Position numbers and translations under genes: made by a program. Shown in pieces: positions 17,491 to 26,552 of a DNA stretch of 64,000 nucleotides (the first letter of the stretch is position 1; each line of letters begins with the position of its first letter). Source of the DNA: Pseudomonas sp. LBUM920 (lineage in GTDB: Bacteria; Pseudomonadota; Gammaproteobacteria; Pseudomonadales; Pseudomonadaceae); the NCBI RefSeq assembly GCF_003852315.1, contig NZ_CP027762.1:4817501-4881500 (forward strand), written 5' to 3'. A model generated the notes under the pieces. That model had not been told where the DNA came from, ran no database searches, and saw nothing but the letters and a program-made list of their open reading frames with translations.

Positions 17491-17676
17491 ATGGATATCG
17501 GGATGATTCGTGGCCTGGGCACCGTTGTGGTGATGGTGGCCTTTATCGGCCTGGCGTTGTGGGTGTTCAGCCCCCGCCGCAAGTCGGAGTTTGACGACGC
17601 GACCATGTTGCCTTTTGCGGATGACCCCGAAGCCATCAAGCACGTCGAGCAAGCGTCTAGGAGTAACAAAGAATGA
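17491..17676 (+). CDS. ccoQ: cbb3 oxidase small subunit, second copy
   Basis: A 61-residue single-helix protein (MDIGMIRGLGTVVVMV start, then SPRRKSEFDDATMLPFADD tail) typical of CcoQ. A GTG at 17482 overlapping the ccoO stop could add three residues, but the ATG at 17491 matches the usual family N-terminus. It overlaps ccoP by 4 bases. It is required for complex stability, not catalysis. Confidence 0.93.
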   Translation: MDIGMIRGLGTVVVMVAFIGLALWVFSPRRKSEFDDATMLPFADDPEAIKHVEQASRSNKE

Positions 17677-18650
17677 CTACGTTCTGGAGTCTGTACGTCA
17701 CAGTCCTCAGTCTGGGTACCATCTTCGCCCTGACCTGGCTGCTGCTGTCGACCCGCAAGGGCCAGCGCACCGAGCAGACGGACGAGACTGTCGGCCACTC
17801 GTTCGATGGCATCGAGGAATACGACAACCCGCTGCCCAAGTGGTGGTTCATGCTGTTTGTCGGCACCATCATCTTCGCCCTCGGCTACCTGGCGTTGTAC
17901 CCCGGCCTTGGCAATTGGAAAGGCCTGCTGCCGGGCTACAACTACCTCGACAACGACAAGCAAACCCCCTTCGCCAACGGCCAGACCGGCTGGACCGGCG
18001 TGCACGAATGGGAAAAGGAAATGGCCAGGTCGGACGCCAAGTTCGGCCCGATCTTCGCCAAATTCGCCGCGATGCCGATTGAAGACGTTGCCAAGGACCC
18101 GCAAGCCTTGAAGATGGGCGGCCGCCTGTTCGCCTCCAACTGCTCGGTGTGCCACGGCTCCGATGCCAAGGGCGCCTACGGGTTTCCCAACCTGACCGAC
18201 GCCGATTGGCGCTGGGGCGGCGAGCCGGCGACCATCAAGGAAACCATCATGAAAGGCCGCCACGCGGTGATGCCAGCGTGGGCCGAAGTCATTGGCGAGC
18301 AAGGCGTGGCTGACGTGGCGGGTTTTGTGGTGACCAACCTCGACGGTCGCAAACTGCCGGAAGGCGCCAAGGCCGATGTGGCCAACGGCGCGAAACTCTT
18401 CGCCGCCAACTGCGTGGCCTGCCACGGTCCTGCCGGTAAAGGCACGCCGGCGATGGGCGCGCCGGACCTGACGCACCCGGGTGCATTCATCTACGGTTCG
18501 AGTTTCGCGCAGCTGCAGCAGACCATTCGTTATGGCCGTCAAGGCCAGATGCCTGCGCAGGAGTTGCTGCAAGGCAACGACAAGGTGCACTTGCTGGCAG
18601 CCTACGTTTACAGCCTGTCCCATGGCGACAAGCCGGCTGAAGAGCAGTAA
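17673..18650 (+). CDS. ccoP: cbb3 oxidase subunit III (dihaem cytochrome c), second copy
   Basis: A 325-residue dihaem cytochrome c with haem sites CSVCHG and CVACHG and the conserved GIEEYDNPLPKWW between two membrane helices. It is ten residues longer than the first copy because of an insertion around NYLDNDKQTPFANGQTGW (about residues 90-108). A REPIN follows about 16 bases after the stop, and no conventional terminator is visible. Confidence 0.97.
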   Translation: MTTFWSLYVTVLSLGTIFALTWLLLSTRKGQRTEQTDETVGHSFDGIEEYDNPLPKWWFMLFVGTIIFALGYLALYPGLGNWKGLLPGYNYLDNDKQTPFANGQTGWTGVHEWEKEMARSDAKFGPIFAKFAAMPIEDVAKDPQALKMGGRLFASNCSVCHGSDAKGAYGFPNLTDADWRWGGEPATIKETIMKGRHAVMPAWAEVIGEQGVADVAGFVVTNLDGRKLPEGAKADVANGAKLFAANCVACHGPAGKGTPAMGAPDLTHPGAFIYGSSFAQLQQTIRYGRQGQMPAQELLQGNDKVHLLAAYVYSLSHGDKPAEEQ

Positions 18651-18665
18651 GACACACAAGCAAAC

Positions 18666-18758
18666 GGTGGGAGGGGGCTAGCCCCCGATAGCGGTGGTTG
18701 AGTGACAGTTGTATCAACTGACATGCCGCAATCGGGGGCAAGCCCCCTCCCACATTTG
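18666..18758. repeat. REPIN between ccoP and ccoG
   Basis: GTGGGAGGGGGCTAGCCCCC (18668-18687) is mirrored by GGGGGCAAGCCCCCTCCCAC (18734-18753) around a spacer with the internal inverted repeat GTTGTATCAAC. The core belongs to a different REP subfamily from the one at 11018. Confidence 0.88.
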
Positions 18759-18821
18759 GAGCGCACTGCACTGCCTGCAAATCTGCAACACAGCCAAAAC
18801 CGACCATACTTCACAAGTCAA

Positions 18822-18835
18822 TTGATCCAGATCAC
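18822..18835 (+). promoter_or_regulatory. Anr/FNR-like box upstream of ccoG
   Basis: TTGATCCAGATCAC matches the FNR/Anr palindrome except for the last base. It lies about 150 bases before the ccoG start in a gene-free stretch (18759-18985). No good -10 stands at the class II distance, so the exact promoter is unresolved. A second TTGAT at 18848 has no matching half-site. Confidence 0.5.
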
Positions 18836-18988
18836 TTACACCATCAATTGATTTCCCCCAACGCGACCAAAGGTCGCACCCGTGCAGCACTGCCGCAGGC
18901 GTATCATTACGCCACTGCAAGAGCCTATTTTTGACCCCGGTTGGCACGTACTGGCCGAGGCAAATCTCCACCGCCGTGGGATGCAATG

Positions 18989-20404
18989 ATGAGCAACCAA
19001 ATACCGGTACATGACGTTACCCCGCCTGCCAAAAACGCCAGTCAGTCCGTCGACCTGTATGCGTCGCGAGAGAAAATCTACACCCGCGCCTTCACCGGCT
19101 TGTTCCGCAACTTGCGCATGCTCGGCGGCGCTGGTTTGTTCCTGCTGTACTTCGGCACCGTGTGGCTGAACTGGGGTGGGCACCAGGCGGTTTGGTGGAA
19201 CTTGCCGGAGCGTAAATTCTTCATTTTTGGCGCGACCTTCTGGCCCCAGGATTTCATTCTGCTGTCGGGCATTCTGATCGTGGCCGCCTTTGGCCTGTTC
19301 TTTATCACCGTGTACGCCGGTCGTGTGTGGTGTGGCTATACCTGCCCGCAAAGCGTGTGGACCTGGATCTTCATGTGGTGTGAAAAGGTCACCGAAGGCG
19401 ACCGCAACCAGCGCATCAAGCTCGACAAAGCGCCGCTGGGCGCCAACAAGTTCCTGCGCAAATTCAGCAAGCACACGCTGTGGCTGTTGATCGGCTTTGT
19501 CACCGGCATGACGTTTGTTGGCTATTTCTCGCCGATCCGCGAACTGGTGTTCGACTTCTTTACCGGCCAGGCCGATGGCTGGTCGTATTTCTGGGTCGGC
19601 TTTTTCACCCTGGCCACCTATGGCAATGCCGGCTGGCTGCGCGAACAGGTGTGCATCTACATGTGCCCGTACGCGCGCTTTCAAAGCGTGATGTTCGACA
19701 AGGACACCCTGATCGTTTCCTACGATCCACGCCGTGGCGAAGTGCGTGGCCCGCGCAAAAAAGGCACCGACTACAAGGCCCAAGGCCTGGGCGACTGCAT
19801 CGATTGCACGATGTGCGTGCAGGTGTGCCCCACCGGCATCGACATCCGCGACGGCCTGCAAATCGAGTGCATCGGCTGCGCTGCGTGTATCGACGCCTGC
19901 GACAACATCATGGACAAAATGGAGTACCCGCGCGGCCTGATCAGCTACACCACCGAGCACAACCTATCGGGGCAGAAAACCCATAAATTGCGCCCGCGTC
20001 TGATCGGTTACGCGCTGGTATTGCTGGCAATGATCAGCCTGTTGGTCGGTGCATTTTTCATGCGCTCGCTGGTCGGTTTCGACGTCAGCAAAGACCGTGT
20101 GCTGTTCCGTGAAAACGCCGAAGGCCGCATCGAAAACGTCTACAGCCTGAAGATCATGAACAAGGACCAGCGCGACCACACCTACGTGCTCGACGCTTCG
20201 GGCCTGCCGGACCTCAAGCTGCAGGGTCGACGCGAGATCAAAGTGGCGGCCGGGGAAATCCTCAGCCTGCCGGTCGAGCTGTCCAGCGCACCAGAGCAAC
20301 TGCCGTCCAGCACCAACGAGGTGACCTTCATCCTCAAGGATGCCGATGACGACAGCGTCCACATTGAAGCCAAGAGCCGATTCATCGGCCCACAAGTTCG
20401 TTAA
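18989..20404 (+). CDS. ccoG: Cytochrome c oxidase accessory protein CcoG (ferredoxin-like)
   Basis: A 471-residue membrane iron-sulfur protein needed for cbb3 maturation, thought to reduce Cu(II) to Cu(I) for CuB insertion. Several hydrophobic segments (about residues 30-200, including WCGYTCPQSVW) precede two ferredoxin motifs, CIDCTMCVQVCP and CIGCAACIDACD (about residues 270-310), then a helix and an Ig-like periplasmic tail. Two adjacent ATGs exist (18986 and 18989). The second has better spacing to GTGGGA. It is the first gene of the maturation operon. Confidence 0.94.
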   Translation: MSNQIPVHDVTPPAKNASQSVDLYASREKIYTRAFTGLFRNLRMLGGAGLFLLYFGTVWLNWGGHQAVWWNLPERKFFIFGATFWPQDFILLSGILIVAAFGLFFITVYAGRVWCGYTCPQSVWTWIFMWCEKVTEGDRNQRIKLDKAPLGANKFLRKFSKHTLWLLIGFVTGMTFVGYFSPIRELVFDFFTGQADGWSYFWVGFFTLATYGNAGWLREQVCIYMCPYARFQSVMFDKDTLIVSYDPRRGEVRGPRKKGTDYKAQGLGDCIDCTMCVQVCPTGIDIRDGLQIECIGCAACIDACDNIMDKMEYPRGLISYTTEHNLSGQKTHKLRPRLIGYALVLLAMISLLVGAFFMRSLVGFDVSKDRVLFRENAEGRIENVYSLKIMNKDQRDHTYVLDASGLPDLKLQGRREIKVAAGEILSLPVELSSAPEQLPSSTNEVTFILKDADDDSVHIEAKSRFIGPQVR

Positions 20405-20419
20405 CTAGAGAGCACGACA

Positions 20420-20959
20420 ATGCCCGCAGCTACTGCCGCAAGCCCTTGGTACAAGCACCTCTGGCCGTGGATCATCATTGGGATCCTGACCTGTTCGGTG
20501 ACCTTGACCTTGTCCATGGTGACCATTGCGGTGAAGAACCCGGACAACCTGGTCAACGACAACTACTACGAGGCCGGCAAAGGCATCAACCGCTCCCTGG
20601 ACCGCGAACTGCTGGCCCAGACCCTGCAACTGCGCGCCGCGGTGCACCTGGACGAACTAACCGGTGAAGTCGACCTGCACCTGACCGGCAACAGCAACCC
20701 GACCACGCTGGAGCTGAACCTGATTTCTCCGACCCAGCCGGAGAAGGATCGCAAGATCAATCTGGCCCGCAGCGACAGTGAGCCTGGCCGCTACATTGGC
20801 CAGGTCACCGACAAGGTCGAAGGCCGGCGCTTTGTGGAATTGCTCGGTGTCGAGGGCGACAGGACCTGGCGCCTGTTCGAAGAGGAACAGGTCAGCCACG
20901 ACAAGGACTTGCTGCTCGGTGATGAGCCGTTGCAGGGCGCTGAAGACCTGAAGAAGTAA
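20420..20959 (+). CDS. ccoH: FixH/CcoH family cbb3 assembly protein
   Basis: A 179-residue inner-membrane protein with one N-terminal helix (WIIIGILTCSVTLTLSMVTI) and a periplasmic domain. The segment NPDNLVNDNYYEAGKGIN just after the helix is the FixH hallmark. CcoH/FixH associates with the assembling cbb3 complex and is required for its stability. It begins 15 bases after ccoG. The REPIN behind it separates it from ccoI. Confidence 0.92.
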   Translation: MPAATAASPWYKHLWPWIIIGILTCSVTLTLSMVTIAVKNPDNLVNDNYYEAGKGINRSLDRELLAQTLQLRAAVHLDELTGEVDLHLTGNSNPTTLELNLISPTQPEKDRKINLARSDSEPGRYIGQVTDKVEGRRFVELLGVEGDRTWRLFEEEQVSHDKDLLLGDEPLQGAEDLKK

Positions 20960-20977
20960 TAAGCCTGCGCTTCGCGC

Positions 20978-21042
20978 CTCGCGGGCAAGCCGCTCCCCCA
21001 CTGGATCGCGATTCCTTGTGGGGGCCGGGCTTGCCCACGATG
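20978..21042. repeat. REPIN between ccoH and ccoI
   Basis: CGGGCAAGCCGCTCCCCCAC and its inverted partner GTGGGGGCCGGGCTTGCCCA (21018-21037) flank a short spacer. The element is shorter than the others and lies inside the apparent cco maturation operon. Confidence 0.82.
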
Positions 21043-21073
21043 AGGCTCTCTCAGCCGACTAAGATCTAAACCC

Positions 21074-23524
21074 ATGAGCACCCCAACCCCCTGCTACCAC
21101 TGCGCCCTGCCCGTCCCGTCCGGCAGCCGGTTCACCGCCGTGATCCTCGGCGAGCGCCGCGAACTGTGCTGCCCGGGTTGCCAGGCGGTGGCCGAGGCCA
21201 TTGTGGCCGGCGGGCTGGAAAGCTATTACCAGCACCGCAGCGAAGCCTCGGCCAACCCCGAAGCGCTGCCGGTGCAACTGGTGGACGAGTTGGCCCTGTA
21301 CGACCGCGCCGACGTGCAAAAACCCTTTGTGCGCCATGACGGTGACCTCGCCGAAACCACCTTGTTGATGGAAGGCATCAGCTGCGCGGCCTGTGGCTGG
21401 CTGATCGAAAAACACCTGCGCAGCCTGCCCGCGGTGTCCGAGGCTCGGCTGAACCTGTCCAACCACCGCCTGCACGTGCGCTGGGCCGACGCGCAATTGC
21501 CGCTGAGCCAGCTGCTCAGCGAGCTGCGCCATATCGGCTACGCCGCCCACCCTTATCAGGCTGACCGCGCCGCCGAGCAGTTGGCCGGCGAAAACCGTCT
21601 GGCCTTGCGCCAATTGGGGGTCGCGGGGTTGCTGTGGTTCCAGGCGATGATGGCGACCATGGCCACTTGGCCCGAATTCAATATCGACCTGAGCCCGGAG
21701 CTGCACGTGATCCTGCGCTGGGTGGCGATGTTTCTGACCACGCCCATCGTGTTCTACAGCTGCGCGCCCTTCTTCAAAGGTGCGCTGCGCGACCTGCGCA
21801 CTCGCCACCTGACGATGGAAGTGTCGGTGTCCCTGGCGATAGGCGGCGCGTATCTGGCTGGCATTTGGACCGCCATCACCGGCGCCGGCGAGCTGTATTT
21901 CGACGCGGTGGGCATGTTCGCGCTGTTCCTGCTGGCCGGCCGCTACCTGGAGCGCCGAGCGCGGGAACGTACGGCCGCCGCCACCGCTCAACTGGTCAAC
22001 CTGTTGCCCGCCTCGTGCCTGCGCCTGAAAGCTGGCGGCCAGAGCGAACGCATTCTGCTCAGCGAATTGGCCGTGGGTGACCGCGTGCTGGTACACCCCG
22101 GCGCGGTGCTGCCGGCAGACGGCGTCATCCTCGACGGCCAGTCAAGCATCGATGAAGCCCTGCTCACCGGCGAATACCTGCCGCAGCCACGCCACGTGGG
22201 CGATGTGGTGACTGCCGGCACACTCAACGTCGAAGGTGCGTTGAGCGTTGAGGTCCGCGCCCTGGGCCATGACACGCGCCTGTCCGCCATCGTGCGCCTG
22301 CTGGAGCGCGCCCAGGCCGAGAAACCGCGCCTTGCGCAAATCGCCGACCGTGCCGCGCAATGGTTTCTGCTGTGCTCGCTGATCGCCGCGGCGTTGATCG
22401 GCCTGCTGTGGTGGGAATTGGATCCCTCGCGGGCGTTCTGGATTGTGTTGGCGATGCTGGTGGCGACCTGCCCGTGCGCGCTCTCTTTGGCCACGCCAAC
22501 CGCCCTCACCGCCGCCACGGGTACGCTGCATAAACTCGGGCTGTTACTGACCCGCGGGCATGTGCTGGAAGGCCTGAACCAGATCGACACGGTGATTTTC
22601 GACAAGACCGGCACCCTGACCGAAGGCCGCCTGGCGTTGCGTGCGACCCACCCTTTGAGCGCGCTAAGCAGCGATGATTGCCTGAGCCTCGCCGCAGCCC
22701 TGGAAAACCGCTCCGAACACCCGATTGCACGGGCTTTTGGCCGTGCGCCGCTGGCCGCCGAAGAAGTCCTGAGTTTCCCCGGCCTGGGCCTGGAAGGCCG
22801 TGTGGGTGAGCGCCAACTGCGTATCGGCCAACCGGGGTTTGTCTGCGACTTGAGCGGCTGTCCGACTCCCGCCTCGCCGGACGACGCGGGCCAGTGGCTG
22901 CTGCTGGGCGATCGTGACGGCGCGCTCGCCTGGTTCGTGCTGGATGACCGTCTGCGCAGCGACGCGCCAGCCCTGTTGGCGGCATGCAAAGCGCGCGGCT
23001 GGCGCACGTTGCTGCTGTCAGGTGACAGCTCTCCGATGGTGGCCAGCGTTGCCTGTGACCTGGGCATCGACGAAGCCCATGGCGGCCTGCGCCCCGACGA
23101 CAAACTGCAAATGCTGCAACAGCTGCACAAGGAAGGTCGCAAGGTGCTGATGCTCGGCGATGGTGTCAACGATGTGCCGGTGCTCGCTGCGGCCGATATC
23201 AGTGTGGCAATGGGCTCGGCCACGGACCTGGCAAAAACCAGCGCCGATGCCGTGCTGTTGTCCAATCGACTCGACGCGTTGGTGCAGGCCTTTACCCTCG
23301 CGCGGCGCACCCGTCGGGTAATCCTCGAAAACCTGCTGTGGGCCGGGCTGTACAATGGCCTTATGCTGCCGTTTGCCGCGCTCGGCTGGATCACGCCGAT
23401 CTGGGCGGCGATCGGCATGTCGCTCAGCTCGTTGACTGTGGTGCTCAACGCCTTGCGCCTGACTCGCCTGCCGAGCGCGCCGACTGCCAGCGCCCCCTTA
23501 GTAACCCGCCCGCTGCCGGCTTGA
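21074..23524 (+). CDS. ccoI: Copper-exporting P1B-type ATPase for cbb3 assembly (CcoI/FixI)
   Basis: An 816-residue heavy-metal P-type ATPase that moves Cu(I) across the inner membrane for insertion into cbb3, not for bulk detoxification. The N-terminus has CYHC and CCPGC cysteine pairs followed by a metal-binding domain with GISCAACGW. The metal-transport CPC is C466-P-C468, the phosphorylation site is D510 in DKTGTLTEG, and SEHPIARA and MLGDGVNDVPVL complete the ATPase core. The extra N-terminal cysteine domain and location beside ccoS mark it as the FixI type. Confidence 0.96.
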   Translation: MSTPTPCYHCALPVPSGSRFTAVILGERRELCCPGCQAVAEAIVAGGLESYYQHRSEASANPEALPVQLVDELALYDRADVQKPFVRHDGDLAETTLLMEGISCAACGWLIEKHLRSLPAVSEARLNLSNHRLHVRWADAQLPLSQLLSELRHIGYAAHPYQADRAAEQLAGENRLALRQLGVAGLLWFQAMMATMATWPEFNIDLSPELHVILRWVAMFLTTPIVFYSCAPFFKGALRDLRTRHLTMEVSVSLAIGGAYLAGIWTAITGAGELYFDAVGMFALFLLAGRYLERRARERTAAATAQLVNLLPASCLRLKAGGQSERILLSELAVGDRVLVHPGAVLPADGVILDGQSSIDEALLTGEYLPQPRHVGDVVTAGTLNVEGALSVEVRALGHDTRLSAIVRLLERAQAEKPRLAQIADRAAQWFLLCSLIAAALIGLLWWELDPSRAFWIVLAMLVATCPCALSLATPTALTAATGTLHKLGLLLTRGHVLEGLNQIDTVIFDKTGTLTEGRLALRATHPLSALSSDDCLSLAAALENRSEHPIARAFGRAPLAAEEVLSFPGLGLEGRVGERQLRIGQPGFVCDLSGCPTPASPDDAGQWLLLGDRDGALAWFVLDDRLRSDAPALLAACKARGWRTLLLSGDSSPMVASVACDLGIDEAHGGLRPDDKLQMLQQLHKEGRKVLMLGDGVNDVPVLAAADISVAMGSATDLAKTSADAVLLSNRLDALVQAFTLARRTRRVILENLLWAGLYNGLMLPFAALGWITPIWAAIGMSLSSLTVVLNALRLTRLPSAPTASAPLVTRPLPA

Positions 23525-23546
23525 GCCGCGTGGGCATGGAGTGCAG

Positions 23547-23759
23547 ATGCCAGCTCTATACGTGATGATTCCAGCGGCGCTGCTGTTAGTCGGCGTCGCT
23601 ATCTACATCTTCTTCTGGGCGGTGGACAGCGGCCAGTACGACGACCTCGACGGCCCGGCCCACAGCGTGCTGTTCGATGACCAGGACCCAAACCACCTGG
23701 CGGCTGTCGACGAAGCCAACGGGCCCGAGCAACCGCCCAAAGACCCGCCCCATGCTTGA
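23547..23759 (+). CDS. ccoS: cbb3 oxidase maturation protein CcoS
   Basis: A 70-residue single-helix protein. After the helix (MIPAALLLVGVAIYIFFWAV) comes DSGQYDDLDGPAHSVLFDD, the conserved CcoS motif. Known role: insertion of haem and copper cofactors into CcoN. The ATG at 23547 lies 5 bases after GGAG. A GTG at 23541 is too close to it. The stop overlaps the next gene by 8 bases. Confidence 0.94.
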   Translation: MPALYVMIPAALLLVGVAIYIFFWAVDSGQYDDLDGPAHSVLFDDQDPNHLAAVDEANGPEQPPKDPPHA

Positions 23760-24435
23760 ACTGGCGCCGCTGCTGGTCTCCGCGCTCATCCTTGGCCTGC
23801 TCGGCGGCGGCCATTGCCTGGGCATGTGCGGCGGGTTGATGGGCGCACTGACGCTGGCGATCCCCACAGCGCAACGCAGCCGGCGCTTTCGCCTGCTGCT
23901 GGCGTACAACCTGGGGCGCATTCTCAGCTATGCCGCCGCCGGCTTATTGATCGGCCTGGCCGGCTGGGCGGTGGCCAACAGCCCGGCGGCGATGTTCATG
24001 CGTGTGCTGGCAGGCTTGTTGCTGATCAGCATGGGCCTGTACCTGGCCGGTTGGTGGAGCGGCCTTACGCGCATCGAAAGCCTCGGTCGCGGCCTGTGGC
24101 GCTACCTACAGCCCGTCGCCAACCGTTTGCTGCCGGTGTCCAGCCTGCCGCGCGCGTTGCTGCTGGGCGCGCTGTGGGGCTGGCTGCCGTGCGGCTTGGT
24201 CTACAGCACGCTGCTGTGGGCGGCAAGCCAGGGCAATGCGGCGGACAGCGCGTTGCTGATGCTGGCGTTCGGGCTGGGCACCTGGCCGGTGTTGCTGGCG
24301 ACCGGGCTGGCCGCTGAACGCGTCACCGCCGTGCTGCGCAAACGCAGTGTGCGTGTCGCTGGAGGCCTGCTGGTGATTCTATTCGGCCTGTGGACCTTGC
24401 CCGGTCCGCATCAGCACTGGCTAATGGGCCATTAA
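23752..24435 (+). CDS. TauE/SafE (UreH-like) membrane protein linked to cbb3 maturation
   Basis: A 227-residue protein with about six membrane helices. GLLGGGHCLGMCGGLMGAL, with an HC..MC pair within the first helix, and WLPCGLVYS in the middle are typical of the sulfite-exporter/UreH_2 family commonly found after ccoS. The conserved Cys and Met residues in membrane segments are compatible with metal (copper) handling, which is inference from context. The ATG at 23752 overlaps ccoS. The longer frame lies inside ccoS in another phase. Confidence 0.85.
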   Translation: MLELAPLLVSALILGLLGGGHCLGMCGGLMGALTLAIPTAQRSRRFRLLLAYNLGRILSYAAAGLLIGLAGWAVANSPAAMFMRVLAGLLLISMGLYLAGWWSGLTRIESLGRGLWRYLQPVANRLLPVSSLPRALLLGALWGWLPCGLVYSTLLWAASQGNAADSALLMLAFGLGTWPVLLATGLAAERVTAVLRKRSVRVAGGLLVILFGLWTLPGPHQHWLMGH

Positions 24436-24464
24436 ATCGCCATGTGGCATAGCGCCGCTCCCCG

Positions 24465-24506
24465 TTGATGCAAATCAACATGCCCTGCCCGGCGCGCCCC
24501 TAGACT
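24465..24506 (+). promoter_or_regulatory. Anr-dependent promoter of hemN
   Basis: TTGATGCAAATCAA (24465-24478) is a perfect FNR/Anr palindrome. Its centre is 41.5 bases before 24513, and the corresponding -10 position (24501-24506) holds TAGACT. This is exact class II activator geometry, with the start ~26 bases before the hemN ATG. Confidence 0.85.
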
Positions 24507-24538
24507 CGGCCCACTAGCCAATCCGGGGGACCGCCCGC

Positions 24539-25921
24539 ATGCTCGACGCCATTCGTTGGGACACAGATCTGATTCACCGTTACGACTTGGCGGGGCCGCG
24601 CTACACGTCCTACCCCACCGCCGTACAATTCGACAGCCAGGTCGGCACTTTCGACCTGCTCCACGCCTTGCGCGACAGCCGCAAGGCCGTGCGCCCCTTG
24701 TCGCTGTATGTGCATGTGCCGTTCTGCGCGAACATTTGCTACTACTGCGCCTGCAACAAGGTCATCACCAAGGACCGTGGCCGCGCCCAGGCTTACCTGC
24801 AACGCCTGGAGCAGGAAATCCAGCTGGTGGCCTGCCACCTCGACCCGAAACAGCCGGTCGAGCAGTTGCACTTTGGCGGCGGCACACCGACGTTTCTGAG
24901 CCACGACGAACTGCGCCAGGTCATGGCACGCCTGCGCCAGCACTTCAATGTGCTCGACGATGATTCTGGCGACTACGGCATTGAAATCGACCCGCGTGAA
25001 GCCGACTGGGCGACCATGGGCCTGCTGCGTGAACTGGGTTTCAACCGTGTGAGCATTGGCCTGCAAGACCTCGACCCCGAGGTGCAGCGTGCGGTCAACC
25101 GCCTGCAGAGCCTGGAAGAAACCCGCGCCGTGATCGATGCGGCGCGCACCCTGCAATTTCGCTCGATCAATATCGACCTGATCTACGGGCTGCCCAAGCA
25201 AACGCCGATCAACTTCGCGCGTACGGTGGAGGAAGTGATCAGCCTGCAACCGGATCGCCTGTCGGTGTTCAACTACGCGCATTTGCCGGAGCGTTTCATG
25301 CCGCAACGGCGGATCAACACCGACGAGCTGCCCTCCCCGGCGGAAAAACTGCTGATGCTGCAAACCACCATCGAACAGTTGACCCGCGCGGGCTATCGCT
25401 ACATCGGCATGGACCACTTCGCCCTGCCGGATGACGAACTGGCCGTCGCCCAGGAAGAAGGGACGTTGCAGCGTAACTTTCAGGGCTACACCACCCATGG
25501 GCATTGCGACCTGATCGGGCTGGGCGTATCGGCGATCAGCCAGATCGGCGACCTGTACTGCCAGAACAGCAGTGACCTCAATCACTACCAGAACGCCCTG
25601 GCCGGTGCGCAACTGGCCACCAGCCGTGGGTTGGTGTGCACCACGGATGATCGGTTGCGGCGCGAGGTAATTCAGCAGTTGATCTGCACCTTCAGCCTGA
25701 AATTCGAGCAGATCGAACAGGCCTTCAACATCGATTTTCGCGGCTATTTCGACGAGCTATGGCCGCAGCTGCAAACGATGGCCGCCGATGGCCTGATCGA
25801 GCTTGAAGCTCAGGGCATTCGCGTACTGCCCGCCGGGCGCTTGCTGGTGCGCTCGGTGTGCATGGTGTTCGATGCCTACCTGGAGCACCAGAACAGGCAA
25901 CGATTCTCGCGGGTCATCTAG
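24539..25921 (+). CDS. hemN: Oxygen-independent coproporphyrinogen III oxidase
   Basis: A 460-residue radical-SAM enzyme that decarboxylates coproporphyrinogen III to protoporphyrinogen IX when oxygen is scarce. PRYTSYPTAVQF is the HemN N-terminal signature, and the [4Fe-4S] motif is C63-x3-C67-x2-C70 in FCANICYYCAC. LHFGGGTPTFL and GLGVSAIS follow. The length fits true HemN rather than the shorter HemW. It supplies haem for the adjacent cbb3 system and is preceded by a perfect Anr box. Confidence 0.97.
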   Translation: MLDAIRWDTDLIHRYDLAGPRYTSYPTAVQFDSQVGTFDLLHALRDSRKAVRPLSLYVHVPFCANICYYCACNKVITKDRGRAQAYLQRLEQEIQLVACHLDPKQPVEQLHFGGGTPTFLSHDELRQVMARLRQHFNVLDDDSGDYGIEIDPREADWATMGLLRELGFNRVSIGLQDLDPEVQRAVNRLQSLEETRAVIDAARTLQFRSINIDLIYGLPKQTPINFARTVEEVISLQPDRLSVFNYAHLPERFMPQRRINTDELPSPAEKLLMLQTTIEQLTRAGYRYIGMDHFALPDDELAVAQEEGTLQRNFQGYTTHGHCDLIGLGVSAISQIGDLYCQNSSDLNHYQNALAGAQLATSRGLVCTTDDRLRREVIQQLICTFSLKFEQIEQAFNIDFRGYFDELWPQLQTMAADGLIELEAQGIRVLPAGRLLVRSVCMVFDAYLEHQNRQRFSRVI

Positions 25922-25928
25922 GCCTGAA

Positions 25929-26399
25929 TTATTTCGACAGCAGCGTCATTGCTTCCATTTGAGCCTCAGGCGATTCATCTTTCAGCGACTTGGCCAGTTG
26001 CCCCTGAGCGGTCATCAACCCGGACTGAATTGAAGCAATATCCCCCTGCAAACCGGCGACTTTCGCCTGGCGTGCCTCCGGGCTCAGGGCCGTATCATTC
26101 ATGGCTGCTGAAAGCTGAGCCATCTTCTCGGCAAGCTGCTTCCTGAGTTCGCGGATCATTTTCAGCAGCTGTTTGATGTTGTCTTTCAGGTTGCTGTCGT
26201 CGATGTCCTTGTTGGGGTTGCTACCGGCTTGAGAAGCCTTCATCCCTGCCCCGGATATCGTGACCACCACACCTTCACCGGGCGTGGGTGGCGGCGCAGG
26301 TTTGTCATCGACCTTTTTGCCCGCAAGCGCATCAGCGGCCGTCAGCACCTGAGGGGCTTTCGTAGTAATGACAGGGTTATTGAAAGGGATTACCGACAT
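25929..26399 (-). CDS. Hypothetical protein with central coiled coil, possibly FlxA-like
   Basis: A 156-residue protein with no signal peptide and no membrane segment. The N-terminal 70 residues are Pro/Ala/Gly-rich and probably disordered. Residues ~72-150 contain heptad-like Leu/Ile/Met spacing (LKMIRELRKQLAEKMAQL, IQSGLMTAQGQLAKSL), which predicts a helical hairpin or coiled coil like FlxA-family proteins. GGAG lies 8 bases before the ATG. It is convergent with hemN (7 bases apart) and divergent from anr. As I recall, P. aeruginosa also has an unnamed gene here. The function is not recognised. Confidence 0.7.
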   Translation of the reverse strand: MSVIPFNNPVITTKAPQVLTAADALAGKKVDDKPAPPPTPGEGVVVTISGAGMKASQAGSNPNKDIDDSNLKDNIKQLLKMIRELRKQLAEKMAQLSAAMNDTALSPEARQAKVAGLQGDIASIQSGLMTAQGQLAKSLKDESPEAQMEAMTLLSK

Positions 26400-26552
26400 G
26401 ACCTGAGCTCCAGCTCATAGGGATTCACCTGTGTATCGGCATCGATACAAAAACCTTTATCCACGTGCCGCTTTTTTGTACACGCTGGCCTGATCCACCC
26501 TCGGTGCGTTACCCTTACGTCTTATGTGTGTTTTCCCACAAGGATTTAAGAA

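Noticed and set aside
18840..18856. A second Anr box at ATCAATTGAT before ccoG
   Set aside because: The half-sites face each other in the wrong arrangement and no partner occurs at four bases' distance.
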